DNA of 64,000 bases, taken from the NCBI GenBank assembly GCA_965223235.1, contig CBDCVV010000007.1, positions 310,001 to 374,000 of the forward strand, read 5' to 3'. This document shows, one piece after another, positions 52,147 through 60,671 of this stretch. The position numbers and the translations under genes are program-made. Within the stretch, counting starts at the first letter, position 1. Each line of letters opens with the position of its first letter. The DNA comes from UBA2589 sp965223235. Lineage in GTDB: Bacteria > Gemmatimonadota > Gemmatimonadetes > Longimicrobiales > Gaopeijiaceae. The notes under the pieces were generated by a model. It was not told where the DNA came from and did no database searches. It was given only the letters and a program-made list of their open reading frames with translations.

Positions 52147-53208
52147 ATGGGGGACCCCATTTCCGAACTGCTACGCGGACGATATGAGCTGATCCGACCG
52201 TTGGGTCGCAACAACGCGTCGACGACGTGGGAAGCGCGGGATGTGCGCACAGAAGAGACATGTGTCGTCAAGGAGCTGTCCGTCGGCGAGGTGGTCCGCA
52301 CCGCGACGGGAGCCGAGTCGTTCGACCCGGCCGACTTCACCAAACTGATCGAGCTCTTCGAACGCGAGGCCAGGGTCTTGGCTCATCTCGATCATCCGGG
52401 GATTCCGCGCTTCATCGAGCACTTCCGGATCGACGTCGACGGGGATGAGCGGCTCTACACGGTTCAAGAGTTCGTGCCGGGCCAGACGCTCGAAGCCGCG
52501 ATTCGCTCCGGGCGCCACTTCACCGAGGACGAAGCAGCCGAGATGTGCCGAGAACTCGCGGACATCCTGGGACACCTCCATGGGCGTTCTCCCCCTCTGG
52601 TTCATCGCGATGTAAAGCCAAGCAACATCATCCTCGGCGAAGACAACCGCGTCCGCCTGGTGGACTTTGGCTCGGTGCGGAATCTACTCGGGAGTGAAGG
52701 TGGGAAGACGATCGTCGGAACGTACGGCTACATGCCGATCGAGCAGTACGAGGGCCGAGCTGTACCCCAGTCGGACTTCTATGGGCTCGGCATGTCCCTG
52801 ATCTATCTGCTCTCCCACACGGACCCTACCAAGATCCCGCGCACCGGCATGTCGCTGGAGTTCCGCGAGTACGTCCAGGTGTCCGAACGATTCGCGCGCC
52901 TTTTGGCTTGGCTCATCGAAGCCTCCCCAGACGACCGTCCCCCGAACGCTCAAGCGATCCTCGATTCACTCGCACCGGGATTGAGGACGCTTCCCGATCT
53001 TCTTCCCCCGTCCACGCCGGCACGACGCGAAGGCGCGTCGGGGACGTCCCTTCAGACTCGGAAGACCGTCACGGCCGTCGCCGCTCTCTTACTCCTGCTC
53101 CTCGGTTTCCTCGGCTTCTTCCTCACCAGTGGGCCACTCTTTCTCCAGGTCGATGATGCGCCTGTCGAGCGGCAGCTTCCGCCGCCCGAGGGAGGCGTGA
53201 ACCGGTAG
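52147..53208 (+). CDS. Membrane-anchored eukaryotic-type Ser/Thr protein kinase
   Basis: 353 residues from the ATG at 52147 (frame open from 52015). Kinase elements: GRNNASTTWEA in place of the Gly-rich loop, catalytic Lys about 41 (VVKEL), hinge EFVPGQTLEAAI, catalytic loop HRDVKPSNIIL (about 153-163), DFGSVRN, and the APE-like segment TYGYMPIEQYEG. The loop at the nucleotide site lacks a clear GxGxxG, so it is atypical. One C-terminal transmembrane helix (about 310-327) leaves a short external tail. It may phosphorylate cytoplasmic targets in response to envelope cues. Confidence 0.9.
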   Translation: MGDPISELLRGRYELIRPLGRNNASTTWEARDVRTEETCVVKELSVGEVVRTATGAESFDPADFTKLIELFEREARVLAHLDHPGIPRFIEHFRIDVDGDERLYTVQEFVPGQTLEAAIRSGRHFTEDEAAEMCRELADILGHLHGRSPPLVHRDVKPSNIILGEDNRVRLVDFGSVRNLLGSEGGKTIVGTYGYMPIEQYEGRAVPQSDFYGLGMSLIYLLSHTDPTKIPRTGMSLEFREYVQVSERFARLLAWLIEASPDDRPPNAQAILDSLAPGLRTLPDLLPPSTPARREGASGTSLQTRKTVTAVAALLLLLLGFLGFFLTSGPLFLQVDDAPVERQLPPPEGGVNR

Positions 53209-53216
53209 GGATTCCG

Positions 53217-53253
53217 CGTCGGGTCATGAGGCGGGTGACACTTTGACCCGACG
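53217..53253. repeat. 10-bp inverted repeat after the kinase gene
   Basis: CGTCGGGTCA (53217-53226) is exactly inverted at 53244-53253 (TGACCCGACG) with a 17-base spacer. There is no T-run. It is eight bases after the kinase stop and about 80 bases before the next gene, so it may be a weak terminator or an operator. Confidence 0.45.
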
Positions 53254-53331
53254 AGGTGCGCCGAGCGCGCTCTCGATCTAGGATGTGCCGTTGATCTGCA
53301 CCTCCGTTTCTACAACCCTCGCCGAGCCCCC

Positions 53332-56300
53332 GTGACGCCGCTCTCATACCTTCAGCTTTGCGCACCCCCGCTCCCCGCTCGACACCTCGGGCGTCTCCTC
53401 TTGGTCATGGTCGTCGGAGGGGTCGCGGTCACTCCAGGCGCAGCACAGACCGACGAGCAACTAGCCGCCGTGGCCAATGCGCTCGAGTGGCGCGAGATCG
53501 GTCCGACCATCATGAGCGGTCGCGTTTCGGATCTGGCGGTCGTCGAAGACGACCCTTCGATCTTCTACGTAGGTACCGCTTCCGGAGGGGTGTGGAAGAC
53601 GGAGAACCACGGCATCACCTTCGAAGCTGTCTTCGACGACCAGAGCACGGCGTCGATCGGCGATGTGACGGTGGCGCCATCCAACCCGAACATCGTTTGG
53701 GTGGGCTCTGGAGAGCCTCAGAACCGGCAAAGCTCTCCGTGGGGCAACGGAGTGTACCGGTCGACGGATGGTGGTCGCTCATGGAGTCATCTCGGACTCG
53801 AAGAGACCCACCACATATCGAGGATCGTCGTTCACCCACGAGACCCGGATGTGGCGTACGTCGCGGCAGTCGGACAGCTGTGGGCGTCGAACCCGGAACG
53901 AGGGGTCTTCCGCACCGTAGACGGTGGCAAGAGCTGGGATCTGGTCCTTTGGATCGACGAGCACACGGGTGCGATTGACCTCGTCATGGACCCGGCCGAT
54001 CCGCTCACCCTTTTTGCCGCGATGTACCAACGCCAGCGGCGAGCGTGGGGGTTCAATGGTGGAGGGGCCGGAAGCGGTATCTATCGCACCACGGACGGCG
54101 GTGAAAGTTGGACCGAGCTCACCAAGGGCCTCCCTGAGGGGGACAAAGGGCGGATCGGCCTCGACGTGTATCGGCGTGACGGGAACCTGGTGTGCGCGCT
54201 GGTGGAAGCCGACCTCCGGGTACCCGGGCAGGGCTTCGGCGGCGGGAACTCAGACGACGTCGAGAACGGCGTGTACTGCTCGACTGACCGGGGCGAGTCG
54301 TGGGAGCACCGCTCCACCACCAACAACCGCCCCATGTACTACTCGCAGATTCGGATCGATCCGAACGACCCGGAGCGCATCTACCTCGGTGGCGCGAACG
54401 CATACCGTTCGTCGGATGGTGGGCGCACGTTCACCGCGGACGCCGCGGCGGGGGTACACCTCGACCACCATGCGTGGTGGATCAATCCGGCGAACTCCGA
54501 TCACATGATTCTGGGAAGCGACGGCGGTGTCTCGATCTCGTGGGACCGATCCGACAACTGGTATCAGCTCCGGAACCTCCCGATCTCGCAGTTCTACGAG
54601 ATCGGTGTGGACATGCAGGACCCCTATCACGTGTGCGGGGGGCTTCAAGACAACGGATCTTGGTGTGCCCCGTCTGATACATGGTCGAACCAAGGCATCC
54701 GCACCCGGGACTGGTACAACGTCGGGAGTGGAGACGGGTTCTTCACGGTCCTTCATCCCGATGACCCACGCATCATGTTTGCGGAGTCTCAGGGTGGAAA
54801 CGTCATCCGAGTGGACCGCGAAACGGGCGAGCGCGTGCGGATGCGCCCCATCGGTCGACCGGGCCCAGACGGGGAGCTCCCCGAACTCCGATGGAATTGG
54901 GACACCCCACTCCTGATCTCGGCCCATGACGCGAGCACGGTGTACGTCGGTGGAAACATCCTCTTCAAGTCCACTGATCTCGGATCGACGTGGGAAGCGA
55001 TCAGTGGGGACCTGACGTACGCGATCGATCGTGACACGCTGTCGATCATGGGTGTCCCGGGCGGAGACCCGCAGATGTCGCGAAACGACGGACAATCGAC
55101 GTACGGAAACCTCACGGCAGTAGCCGAATCGCCGAGAGACGCCGCGGTGTTGTACACGGGGGCGGATGACGGCCGCTTCCACGTCACGCAGGACGGGGGC
55201 GGCACGTGGTCCGATGTCTCGAACGCGTTCGACGGATTGCCTGAGCATACGTACGTGACCCGAATTGCGGCATCTTCGGGCGCCGCCGGGAGGGTCTATG
55301 CGGCCTTCGATGGCCATCGGTCCGGCGACTTCTCGCCCTACCTCTACGTGAGTGACGACTTCGGTGCGAGTTGGGAGCGTATCACGACGGGGCTTCCGAT
55401 GTCGTCGATCAACGCTTTTGCCGAACACCCCGACAACCCGATGGTGCTCTTCGTCGGGAACGAGATCGGCGTGTACGTCTCCACGAACCGAGGCGCGTCG
55501 TGGGTGAGGATGAAGGGCGACCTGCCGACCGTGCCGGTCGACGACATCAAGATCCACCCCAGGGACAACGATCTCGTCATCGGGACCCACGGTCGGGGGA
55601 TCTGGATCGCGGACGATATCACCCCGCTCGAGCGCCTGACGCCTGAAGCGCTCTCAGCAGACGCGTTCCTCTTCCCGATCCGGCGGGCGACGTCGTACAA
55701 CATGTACACACCGCAGGGGTGGACACCCGGCATCTTCGCGGCTCCGAACCCGCCGATGGGAGCCCGCATCCGGTACTGGATTCGAGACGCGCGCGACGAC
55801 GTGGAGCTCAAGGTGACCGATGCCACCGGGAATCCGATTCGTGAGCTCGAGGCTTCTGGCGAGGCTGGTTTTCACGAAGTCATTTGGGATCTGAGGCTCG
55901 TAGAGAACACCTCCGACGGGGAGGCGATGGAGCCTGGTCCGCGCGTGCTGCCTGGGACGTATCTCGTCGAGCTGACAACGGGCGCCAGCGTGGCTCAGAC
56001 GGAGGTTGTCGTGCGCCTCGACCCACGGGTCGAAATGGCCCGCCGCCCTCTCATGGTTCGGCACCAGTCGATGCTGGAATCGTATCGCTTGGCCGGATCA
56101 GCCGAGAGAGCGGAGGAGGCGCTCAGCGACGTCGAGGAGGTCCTCGATCAAGTCGACGCGCTCTTCGCTGGGCGTGAGCGTCCGGAAACGATTGCGCAGG
56201 AGGCAGAGGCGCTGCGGACATCGATTTCCGAACTCGAGGATGAGCTCGATGACGCTGCTCGGGGAGGAAGGAGTTGGTTTGCGATTCAATCGGCCACCGC

Positions 56301-56481
56301 TCCTCCGACTGCAGATCAACTTTGGGCGATCGAGCAGTCGTGGGCCCAGCTCCCGGGCGTCATCGATCAGGTCAACCGACTGCTCGCCACCGACGTTCCG
56401 GACTTCCTGGCTTCCGTATATGTGGGAGAAGCCGCACCCCGCCTACCGAGTCCGGTTCCGGCGCCGAATCGAGGCGGATAG
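53332..56481 (+). CDS. Large secreted sortilin/VPS10-like beta-propeller protein
   Basis: 1049 residues from a GTG at 53332. A signal peptide (LLLVMVVGGVAVTPGAAQ) precedes repeated Asp-box/BNR motifs of the type S-T-D-G-G-x-S-W (YRSTDGGRSW, FRTVDGGKSW, YRTTDGGESW, YRSSDGGRTF, FKSTDLGSTW, YVSTNRGASW). About 700 residues of propeller blades are followed by a beta domain (LKVTDATGNPIRELEASG) and a helical C-terminal part (around 900-1020). Related proteins are called VPS10 or glycosyl-hydrolase BNR-repeat; no enzymatic residues can be assigned. The gene is separate from the kinase by a hairpin. Confidence 0.85.
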   Translation: MTPLSYLQLCAPPLPARHLGRLLLVMVVGGVAVTPGAAQTDEQLAAVANALEWREIGPTIMSGRVSDLAVVEDDPSIFYVGTASGGVWKTENHGITFEAVFDDQSTASIGDVTVAPSNPNIVWVGSGEPQNRQSSPWGNGVYRSTDGGRSWSHLGLEETHHISRIVVHPRDPDVAYVAAVGQLWASNPERGVFRTVDGGKSWDLVLWIDEHTGAIDLVMDPADPLTLFAAMYQRQRRAWGFNGGGAGSGIYRTTDGGESWTELTKGLPEGDKGRIGLDVYRRDGNLVCALVEADLRVPGQGFGGGNSDDVENGVYCSTDRGESWEHRSTTNNRPMYYSQIRIDPNDPERIYLGGANAYRSSDGGRTFTADAAAGVHLDHHAWWINPANSDHMILGSDGGVSISWDRSDNWYQLRNLPISQFYEIGVDMQDPYHVCGGLQDNGSWCAPSDTWSNQGIRTRDWYNVGSGDGFFTVLHPDDPRIMFAESQGGNVIRVDRETGERVRMRPIGRPGPDGELPELRWNWDTPLLISAHDASTVYVGGNILFKSTDLGSTWEAISGDLTYAIDRDTLSIMGVPGGDPQMSRNDGQSTYGNLTAVAESPRDAAVLYTGADDGRFHVTQDGGGTWSDVSNAFDGLPEHTYVTRIAASSGAAGRVYAAFDGHRSGDFSPYLYVSDDFGASWERITTGLPMSSINAFAEHPDNPMVLFVGNEIGVYVSTNRGASWVRMKGDLPTVPVDDIKIHPRDNDLVIGTHGRGIWIADDITPLERLTPEALSADAFLFPIRRATSYNMYTPQGWTPGIFAAPNPPMGARIRYWIRDARDDVELKVTDATGNPIRELEASGEAGFHEVIWDLRLVENTSDGEAMEPGPRVLPGTYLVELTTGASVAQTEVVVRLDPRVEMARRPLMVRHQSMLESYRLAGSAERAEEALSDVEEVLDQVDALFAGRERPETIAQEAEALRTSISELEDELDDAARGGRSWFAIQSATAPPTADQLWAIEQSWAQLPGVIDQVNRLLATDVPDFLASVYVGEAAPRLPSPVPAPNRGG

Positions 56482-56484
56482 GTC

Positions 56485-56685
56485 GTGCCGGAGAGCCGAT
56501 TCCTTTCCGCCGCTCGAGCCAAGCGGCTGGTGCTTTGGATGGCGGGCGGATTCCTGGTGGTATTGGTCGGATCGGCGTTGTTGCCGAGCGGTCGAGCACG
56601 GTCCCTCTTCGTGCTGGGTTGGGCCGTTCTCTTTCCACTGCTCGGATGGCGTTGGGTCCGAGCGGCGCCTCGCGAGCTCCCGTGA
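56485..56685 (+). CDS. Small two-helix membrane protein
   Basis: 66 residues from a GTG four bases after the propeller stop. Two hydrophobic helices (LVLWMAGGFLVVLVGSALL and SLFVLGWAVLFPLLGWRW) with basic turns. No family recognised. Its stop (56683-56685) abuts the convergent M1 peptidase stop (56686-56688). The short length makes it less certain. Confidence 0.45.
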   Translation: MPESRFLSAARAKRLVLWMAGGFLVVLVGSALLPSGRARSLFVLGWAVLFPLLGWRWVRAAPRELP

Positions 56686-58995
56686 CTACCCCCTCCACCC
56701 CTCGGTCTTCGTTTCAGCGAGGACAGCCTCGAAGGGGTTGAACTCGATCGACTCCGGCTCCCGGGGCAAGATCGGGAGCTCCGTTTCCGTGACCGGACCC
56801 CGGACGAGTACGCGCACGGTGGCCGAGCCTTCCTCTCCAAAGTCGAGCATCACCGGAACGACCATCTGGAAGTCGTCTGGCACATCTTCTTGTCGGATGC
56901 GCACGAAGGCTTTTACCTGGCCGTCGGGGGTGTCTTCGTATCGGTAAGAAAAGGTGTAGGTGGGGATCTCGGAGCTTCGTACCCACTGGTCGAAGTACCA
57001 CGACATGTCCGAACCGACGACCTCCGTGACGATCGCTTCGAAATCTTCGGTCGTGGCCGTACCACCGAGGTGCTGCTGGTAGAAACGGTTCATGATCATC
57101 GTGAAGGCTTCGTCACTCCCCGTATCCGGATCGGTGAGCATCGTCCGGAGCATATGGAGGACCCAGGCACCTTTGTGGTAGATCGTCTGTTGGTAGTCCG
57201 TCGGGTGATCAGAGCTTCCGGCACGCTGTCCGAGGGCGATCGGGGCCGCCTCCCCTCGACGATCGAGGATACCTTCGCGCGTTTGCTCGAGCCGATCGAC
57301 GTACATCTGAATGGACCCTCGAGCCCGCGCGGCATACCACCACCCGGAGAACTCGGAGAAGCCCTCCGCTATCCACCAATCCCGATACGAGGCCGGCTGT
57401 ACACCGATCCCCCACCACTGATGCGCCACCTCGTGCGCGCGGAACATCTCGTCGAAGCCTTTGTCCGAAGTCCATTGGAAGGTGTTCCACGCCAACATCA
57501 CGAGACCGGCGTACGCCTCTCCGTGGGAGTAGGGGATCTCGGTCGCCACGAAGTCACGAACCGTGGTCGGCCCGAACACCTCGTTGAAGAAGCCGAAGCT
57601 GTTGCGGAGATCGATCGCCACGGCTTCCCCGGGGTCTCTCTGCTCGAGGATCAGCCCCCCGCGCTCCGCCACCATCGCGCTCAGTCGGCGATGGGCAGAT
57701 TCGTTGACCAGTACGTTTAGGCCCGGGTCGCCGGCCTTAGGCGGGGCCGACTCGAAGAGGTCGAAGTCACCGATGTTGAAGGTGACCAGTCGGGTGGGTT
57801 CGGTCTGATACACGCGGGTGACCACCTCGTCCGCTGTCGTTACGGAAAGCTCTTCACCCACAGAGGTAACGACGAGGTCGTCCGGATGGTGAAACGTCAT
57901 CCGGTGCGGGATCTTCGGTCCGGCGCGGTACATCGGGAACCAGGTGGTGTGCGTGCCAAGCTGCACCCAGAGATCCTGTGGACGATCCATCATGTCACCT
58001 TCATAGCGGAAGACAACGTCGGAGTCGGCCCCGGCGGAAAGCGTAGATAGGTCGACCCACAGGTCCGAGGAGTCCTTCGGACGGTAGTAGGGCAGAGGGG
58101 TACCGTCGGATGTGGCGACGCTCTGGACCTCGAGTTCACTGAAGAGACGGAAGGGGACCCAGCTGTACGTCCCCGAGAGGCGTTGCAGTGTGGCCGTGGC
58201 GCGGCCCTCGAGATCGAGTCCGTCTTCGATCCACGTTTCGATATCCCAATTCGAAATGGCGACCAGGTCGAGTGCGTTCTGCGGGAGGCTACGGCCCGTG
58301 CTGTAGTCGCTGACCCGGTGGAACCGCGAGACGACCTCCGGGCGCTTGACGCGATCTCGCTTGATCGCGAAGGACACCTCTTCCTCGTTGTGTGGGTCGA
58401 CCATGAAGATGTACGGGTCGCCGCGGTCTTCGGAAAAGTGAGCGCGAAAGAAGCCGGGACTTTGGTTCAGGAGGGGCACCGCAACGGTCGAGCTGACCCA
58501 CCCGTCTCCGTCGGTGAAGTACTCACGCGCCTCCGAAGCTTCGCGCTCTCCGTCGCGTGGCACGGCGAGGGGCCCGAGAGGTGCGACCTGCTCGATCTCC
58601 GAGAGCGTGAAATCCGTAAATAAGAAGACCGCGCCGCGGAAGGGTACATCGACTTCCTCGGATCCGAGCCGTCGCTCGAGCTGATCCGCCTCGATCGGGA
58701 CGGGGGCCGCCATCCGAAAGCGCCCCGTTCCGTAGAAGACCATCCCGACTGTGCGGCCGTCGATCGGCCGGAGGGCGTGTACGGTCCCCTCCACCAGCTG
58801 GAACGTCCCCGCGTCACGCTCAATCGTGATGTCCCGCACCGTGGCGCCACGCTCGGGGTCGAGCTCCAGCTCGCGCAGCCCGTCGTACCAAGCGACGAAG
58901 TGGGTCGAGTCGTTCGGCTCGGCGAGCGCCGAGTGCGGAGTGAAGCCGGCGCACGTTACCAGGAGTACGCAGGCAAGCGAGACAGATGACCGCAT
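56686..58995 (-). CDS. Secreted M1-family metallopeptidase (aminopeptidase-like)
   Basis: 769 residues. A signal peptide (VSLACVLLVTCAGFTPHSALA) starts it. The zinc-binding motif HEVAH (521-525) with the third ligand Glu 544 (WWIAEGFSE), exactly 18 residues on, marks the M1 clan. The usual GAMEN exopeptidase motif is not evident; the corresponding stretch reads GEAYAGLVMLAW, so exopeptidase activity is less certain. A long N-terminal domain (about 30-400) precedes the catalytic part. It would cut peptides outside the cytoplasm. It is divergent from an NHL-type lipoprotein. Confidence 0.88.
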   Translation of the reverse strand: MRSSVSLACVLLVTCAGFTPHSALAEPNDSTHFVAWYDGLRELELDPERGATVRDITIERDAGTFQLVEGTVHALRPIDGRTVGMVFYGTGRFRMAAPVPIEADQLERRLGSEEVDVPFRGAVFLFTDFTLSEIEQVAPLGPLAVPRDGEREASEAREYFTDGDGWVSSTVAVPLLNQSPGFFRAHFSEDRGDPYIFMVDPHNEEEVSFAIKRDRVKRPEVVSRFHRVSDYSTGRSLPQNALDLVAISNWDIETWIEDGLDLEGRATATLQRLSGTYSWVPFRLFSELEVQSVATSDGTPLPYYRPKDSSDLWVDLSTLSAGADSDVVFRYEGDMMDRPQDLWVQLGTHTTWFPMYRAGPKIPHRMTFHHPDDLVVTSVGEELSVTTADEVVTRVYQTEPTRLVTFNIGDFDLFESAPPKAGDPGLNVLVNESAHRRLSAMVAERGGLILEQRDPGEAVAIDLRNSFGFFNEVFGPTTVRDFVATEIPYSHGEAYAGLVMLAWNTFQWTSDKGFDEMFRAHEVAHQWWGIGVQPASYRDWWIAEGFSEFSGWWYAARARGSIQMYVDRLEQTREGILDRRGEAAPIALGQRAGSSDHPTDYQQTIYHKGAWVLHMLRTMLTDPDTGSDEAFTMIMNRFYQQHLGGTATTEDFEAIVTEVVGSDMSWYFDQWVRSSEIPTYTFSYRYEDTPDGQVKAFVRIRQEDVPDDFQMVVPVMLDFGEEGSATVRVLVRGPVTETELPILPREPESIEFNPFEAVLAETKTEGWRG

Positions 58996-59126
58996 CGGGA
59001 CGTCCGTGTGTGGGGGAAAGGGCGTCTATCGCAAGTTATGCGGCTCGGGAACGGGCCGACCAGACTTTTGTTGCGGCGCGCGCTTGCGGATGTGATGCTG
59101 TCTGCGACTCGAACGCGGAGGCAAGA

Positions 59127-60389
59127 GTGCGCCGTCGGATCGCGAACACTAAGGACAACCCCCTTCCACGAGCCCTTCGCGCGGCGAGCGCGGTCATTGC
59201 GAGCGCATCGCTGATCGGATGTGGTAGCGCCGAGGGAAGGGAGGGGGCGCTCCAGACTGTGCACGACACGACCGACGCCGGCATCCCACGGATCACGTAC
59301 CCGACTCTTCCCGACCCGGCGGCGGTTCTCACCGCAGATCTGCAGATCGGCGCGCTCGAAGGAGACGGACAAGATGTTTTCGGTGACGTGCGTGGGATCG
59401 ACGTGAGCTCAGACGGGAAGATCTACATCCTCGACTACCTCGCGTCCGAGGTCCGTGTCTTCGATCCCTCGGGGCAGTACGAGTCGACCCTGATCCGTAA
59501 AGGAGAGGGGCCGGAAGAGATTCTGGAGGCCAATGGGCTCGTCATCGTGGGCGACTCTCTCCTGTGGATCCAGGATCATGCGCAGTGGACGATGGTCGCG
59601 CTCGCCCTCGACGGTGCGGTCGTGGCGCGCGAGCCGATGCATGTCCGCAGCTTCGCGTACACGTGGAGAGGCATCGTGGACGAACAGGGCGTGCATTGGA
59701 AACAAGAGGAGCTCGCAGAAACGCAAGTTGTACCCGGGGCCCCGATCCCCGAGGGGCTCACCGAGCCCGCGCACTACCGCACCTACTGGATTGGGGCCCA
59801 CCCCTCGATGGACGCCGTCGACTCGGTACCGGTCGGGCGCGGCTTCGGGCGAGCCCTCGTGGCCGCCGAGGGAAGCAGAATGTTTTGGCCCGTCCCGTTC
59901 CTTCCAAAGCCGAGCACGGCAGTCGATCCGTATGGGGGCTTTTGGGCCTCGGACGGTGTCGAGTATCGGCTTGTGCGCTTCGACGTAGCCGGTGACACCA
60001 CGCTCGTGGTCGAGGTCGGGGTTGCCCCTCAAGAGTTGGACCGGGCGGCCCGTCGGCAGTGGCTCGAGGAAGTGGCCGCGAACAACCCAGAAGATCGAGC
60101 GATCCTAGCCCGTCTCGCCGAGGCAATCCCGGAGCGGCGCCCCGTGATCGACGCGCTCTTCGTCGACGAGATGCGTCGCGTATGGGTCCGGAGAGAGGAC
60201 GCTGGAGGCACGAGGTTTGATGTCTTCTCCCAGGAAGGCCGCTTCGTCGCGACATTCCGTACAGACTTCCCCATCTCCGAGTGGCTTGCCCCCCGGGTAC
60301 GTGACGGGCGGATGTACGCTCTCTCACCAGACGACCTCGGCGTTCCCTTCGTCGTCCGTGCGCCCCTCCCGGGGGATCTCGGGCATTGA
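59127..60389 (+). CDS. Lipoprotein with six-bladed beta-propeller (NHL-like)
   Basis: 420 residues from a GTG at 59127 with GGAGG five bases upstream; the open frame reaches back to 58986 across the opposing M1 gene start, which is not convincing. A lipobox SLIGC follows the basic N-terminus. Blade motifs include GDVRGIDVSSDGKIYILDYLASEVRVFDPSG and YGGFWASDG, and a late RVWVRREDAGG strand typical of 6-bladed propellers seen in many Gemmatimonadota and Bacteroidota lipoproteins. No catalytic signature. Function unknown. Stop lies 55 bases before the thrS leader peptide. Confidence 0.75.
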   Translation: MRRRIANTKDNPLPRALRAASAVIASASLIGCGSAEGREGALQTVHDTTDAGIPRITYPTLPDPAAVLTADLQIGALEGDGQDVFGDVRGIDVSSDGKIYILDYLASEVRVFDPSGQYESTLIRKGEGPEEILEANGLVIVGDSLLWIQDHAQWTMVALALDGAVVAREPMHVRSFAYTWRGIVDEQGVHWKQEELAETQVVPGAPIPEGLTEPAHYRTYWIGAHPSMDAVDSVPVGRGFGRALVAAEGSRMFWPVPFLPKPSTAVDPYGGFWASDGVEYRLVRFDVAGDTTLVVEVGVAPQELDRAARRQWLEEVAANNPEDRAILARLAEAIPERRPVIDALFVDEMRRVWVRREDAGGTRFDVFSQEGRFVATFRTDFPISEWLAPRVRDGRMYALSPDDLGVPFVVRAPLPGDLGH

Positions 60390-60444
60390 CCGGCCACAGC
60401 GCCCATGACATTCTTCGCGCTGAGCCGGTAACCAGGAGCAATAC

Positions 60445-60522
60445 GTGCGCGTCATCATTCGCACCCGAAGCACTACCGAGACCGTCCAGAGCACTGGACG
60501 GGGGGTCGCGCGCGTCGGTTAA
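60445..60522 (+). CDS. Threonine-rich leader peptide of thrS (25 residues)
   Basis: GTG at 60445 with AGGAG at 60434-60438 (six-base spacing) opens a 25-codon frame ending at TAA 60520-60522. Codons 7, 10, 11, 13 and 17 are Thr (ACC, ACT, ACC, ACC, ACT); the core reads RTRSTTETVQST. The E. coli thr operon leader is likewise Thr-rich. The frame overlaps the first leader hairpin and the antiterminator arm, so ribosome position on the Thr codons would decide RNA folding. It is shorter than usual gene-calling limits. Confidence 0.72.
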   Translation: MRVIIRTRSTTETVQSTGRGVARVG

Positions 60523-60577
60523 CCTTCTCCTCGACTGACGTCTGACGCGGCCCCCGAACCCTGGGTGCCGCGTTTTT
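60483..60577 (+). promoter_or_regulatory. Transcription attenuator of thrS (pause hairpin, antiterminator, intrinsic terminator)
   Basis: Three helices are seen. (1) CGTCCAG 60483-60489 with CTGGACG 60494-60500, loop AGCA. (2) Antiterminator: GGGGGTCGCG 60501-60510 pairs over ten bases with CGCGGCCCCC 60546-60555, one T-G wobble. (3) Terminator: ACGCGGC 60545-60551 with GCCGCGT 60567-60573, then a C-T mismatch and CCC/GGG, loop of seven, T-run 60573-60577. Helices 2 and 3 use the same bases and exclude each other. A ribosome stalled at Thr codons leaves 60501-60510 free; one at the stop codon covers it. Confidence 0.75.
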
Positions 60578-60671
60578 CATGCGCGGTATTCGGGTCGAGT
60601 GTTCGACGCGACGGTCTGTTCTTCGTCGATCGAGTAGGTAGACTCCTCGCATCTCTTACAAGAAAGTCATC

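Noticed and set aside
53243..53284. TTGACC with TAGGAT as a promoter of the propeller gene
   Set aside because: The spacing is about 30 bases, far from the 16-18 expected, and TTGACC is simply one arm of the inverted repeat.
54250..55590. 446-residue open frame on the minus strand inside the propeller gene
   Set aside because: It is the shadow of the Asp-box propeller gene; composition is Arg/His-rich without any recognisable motif.
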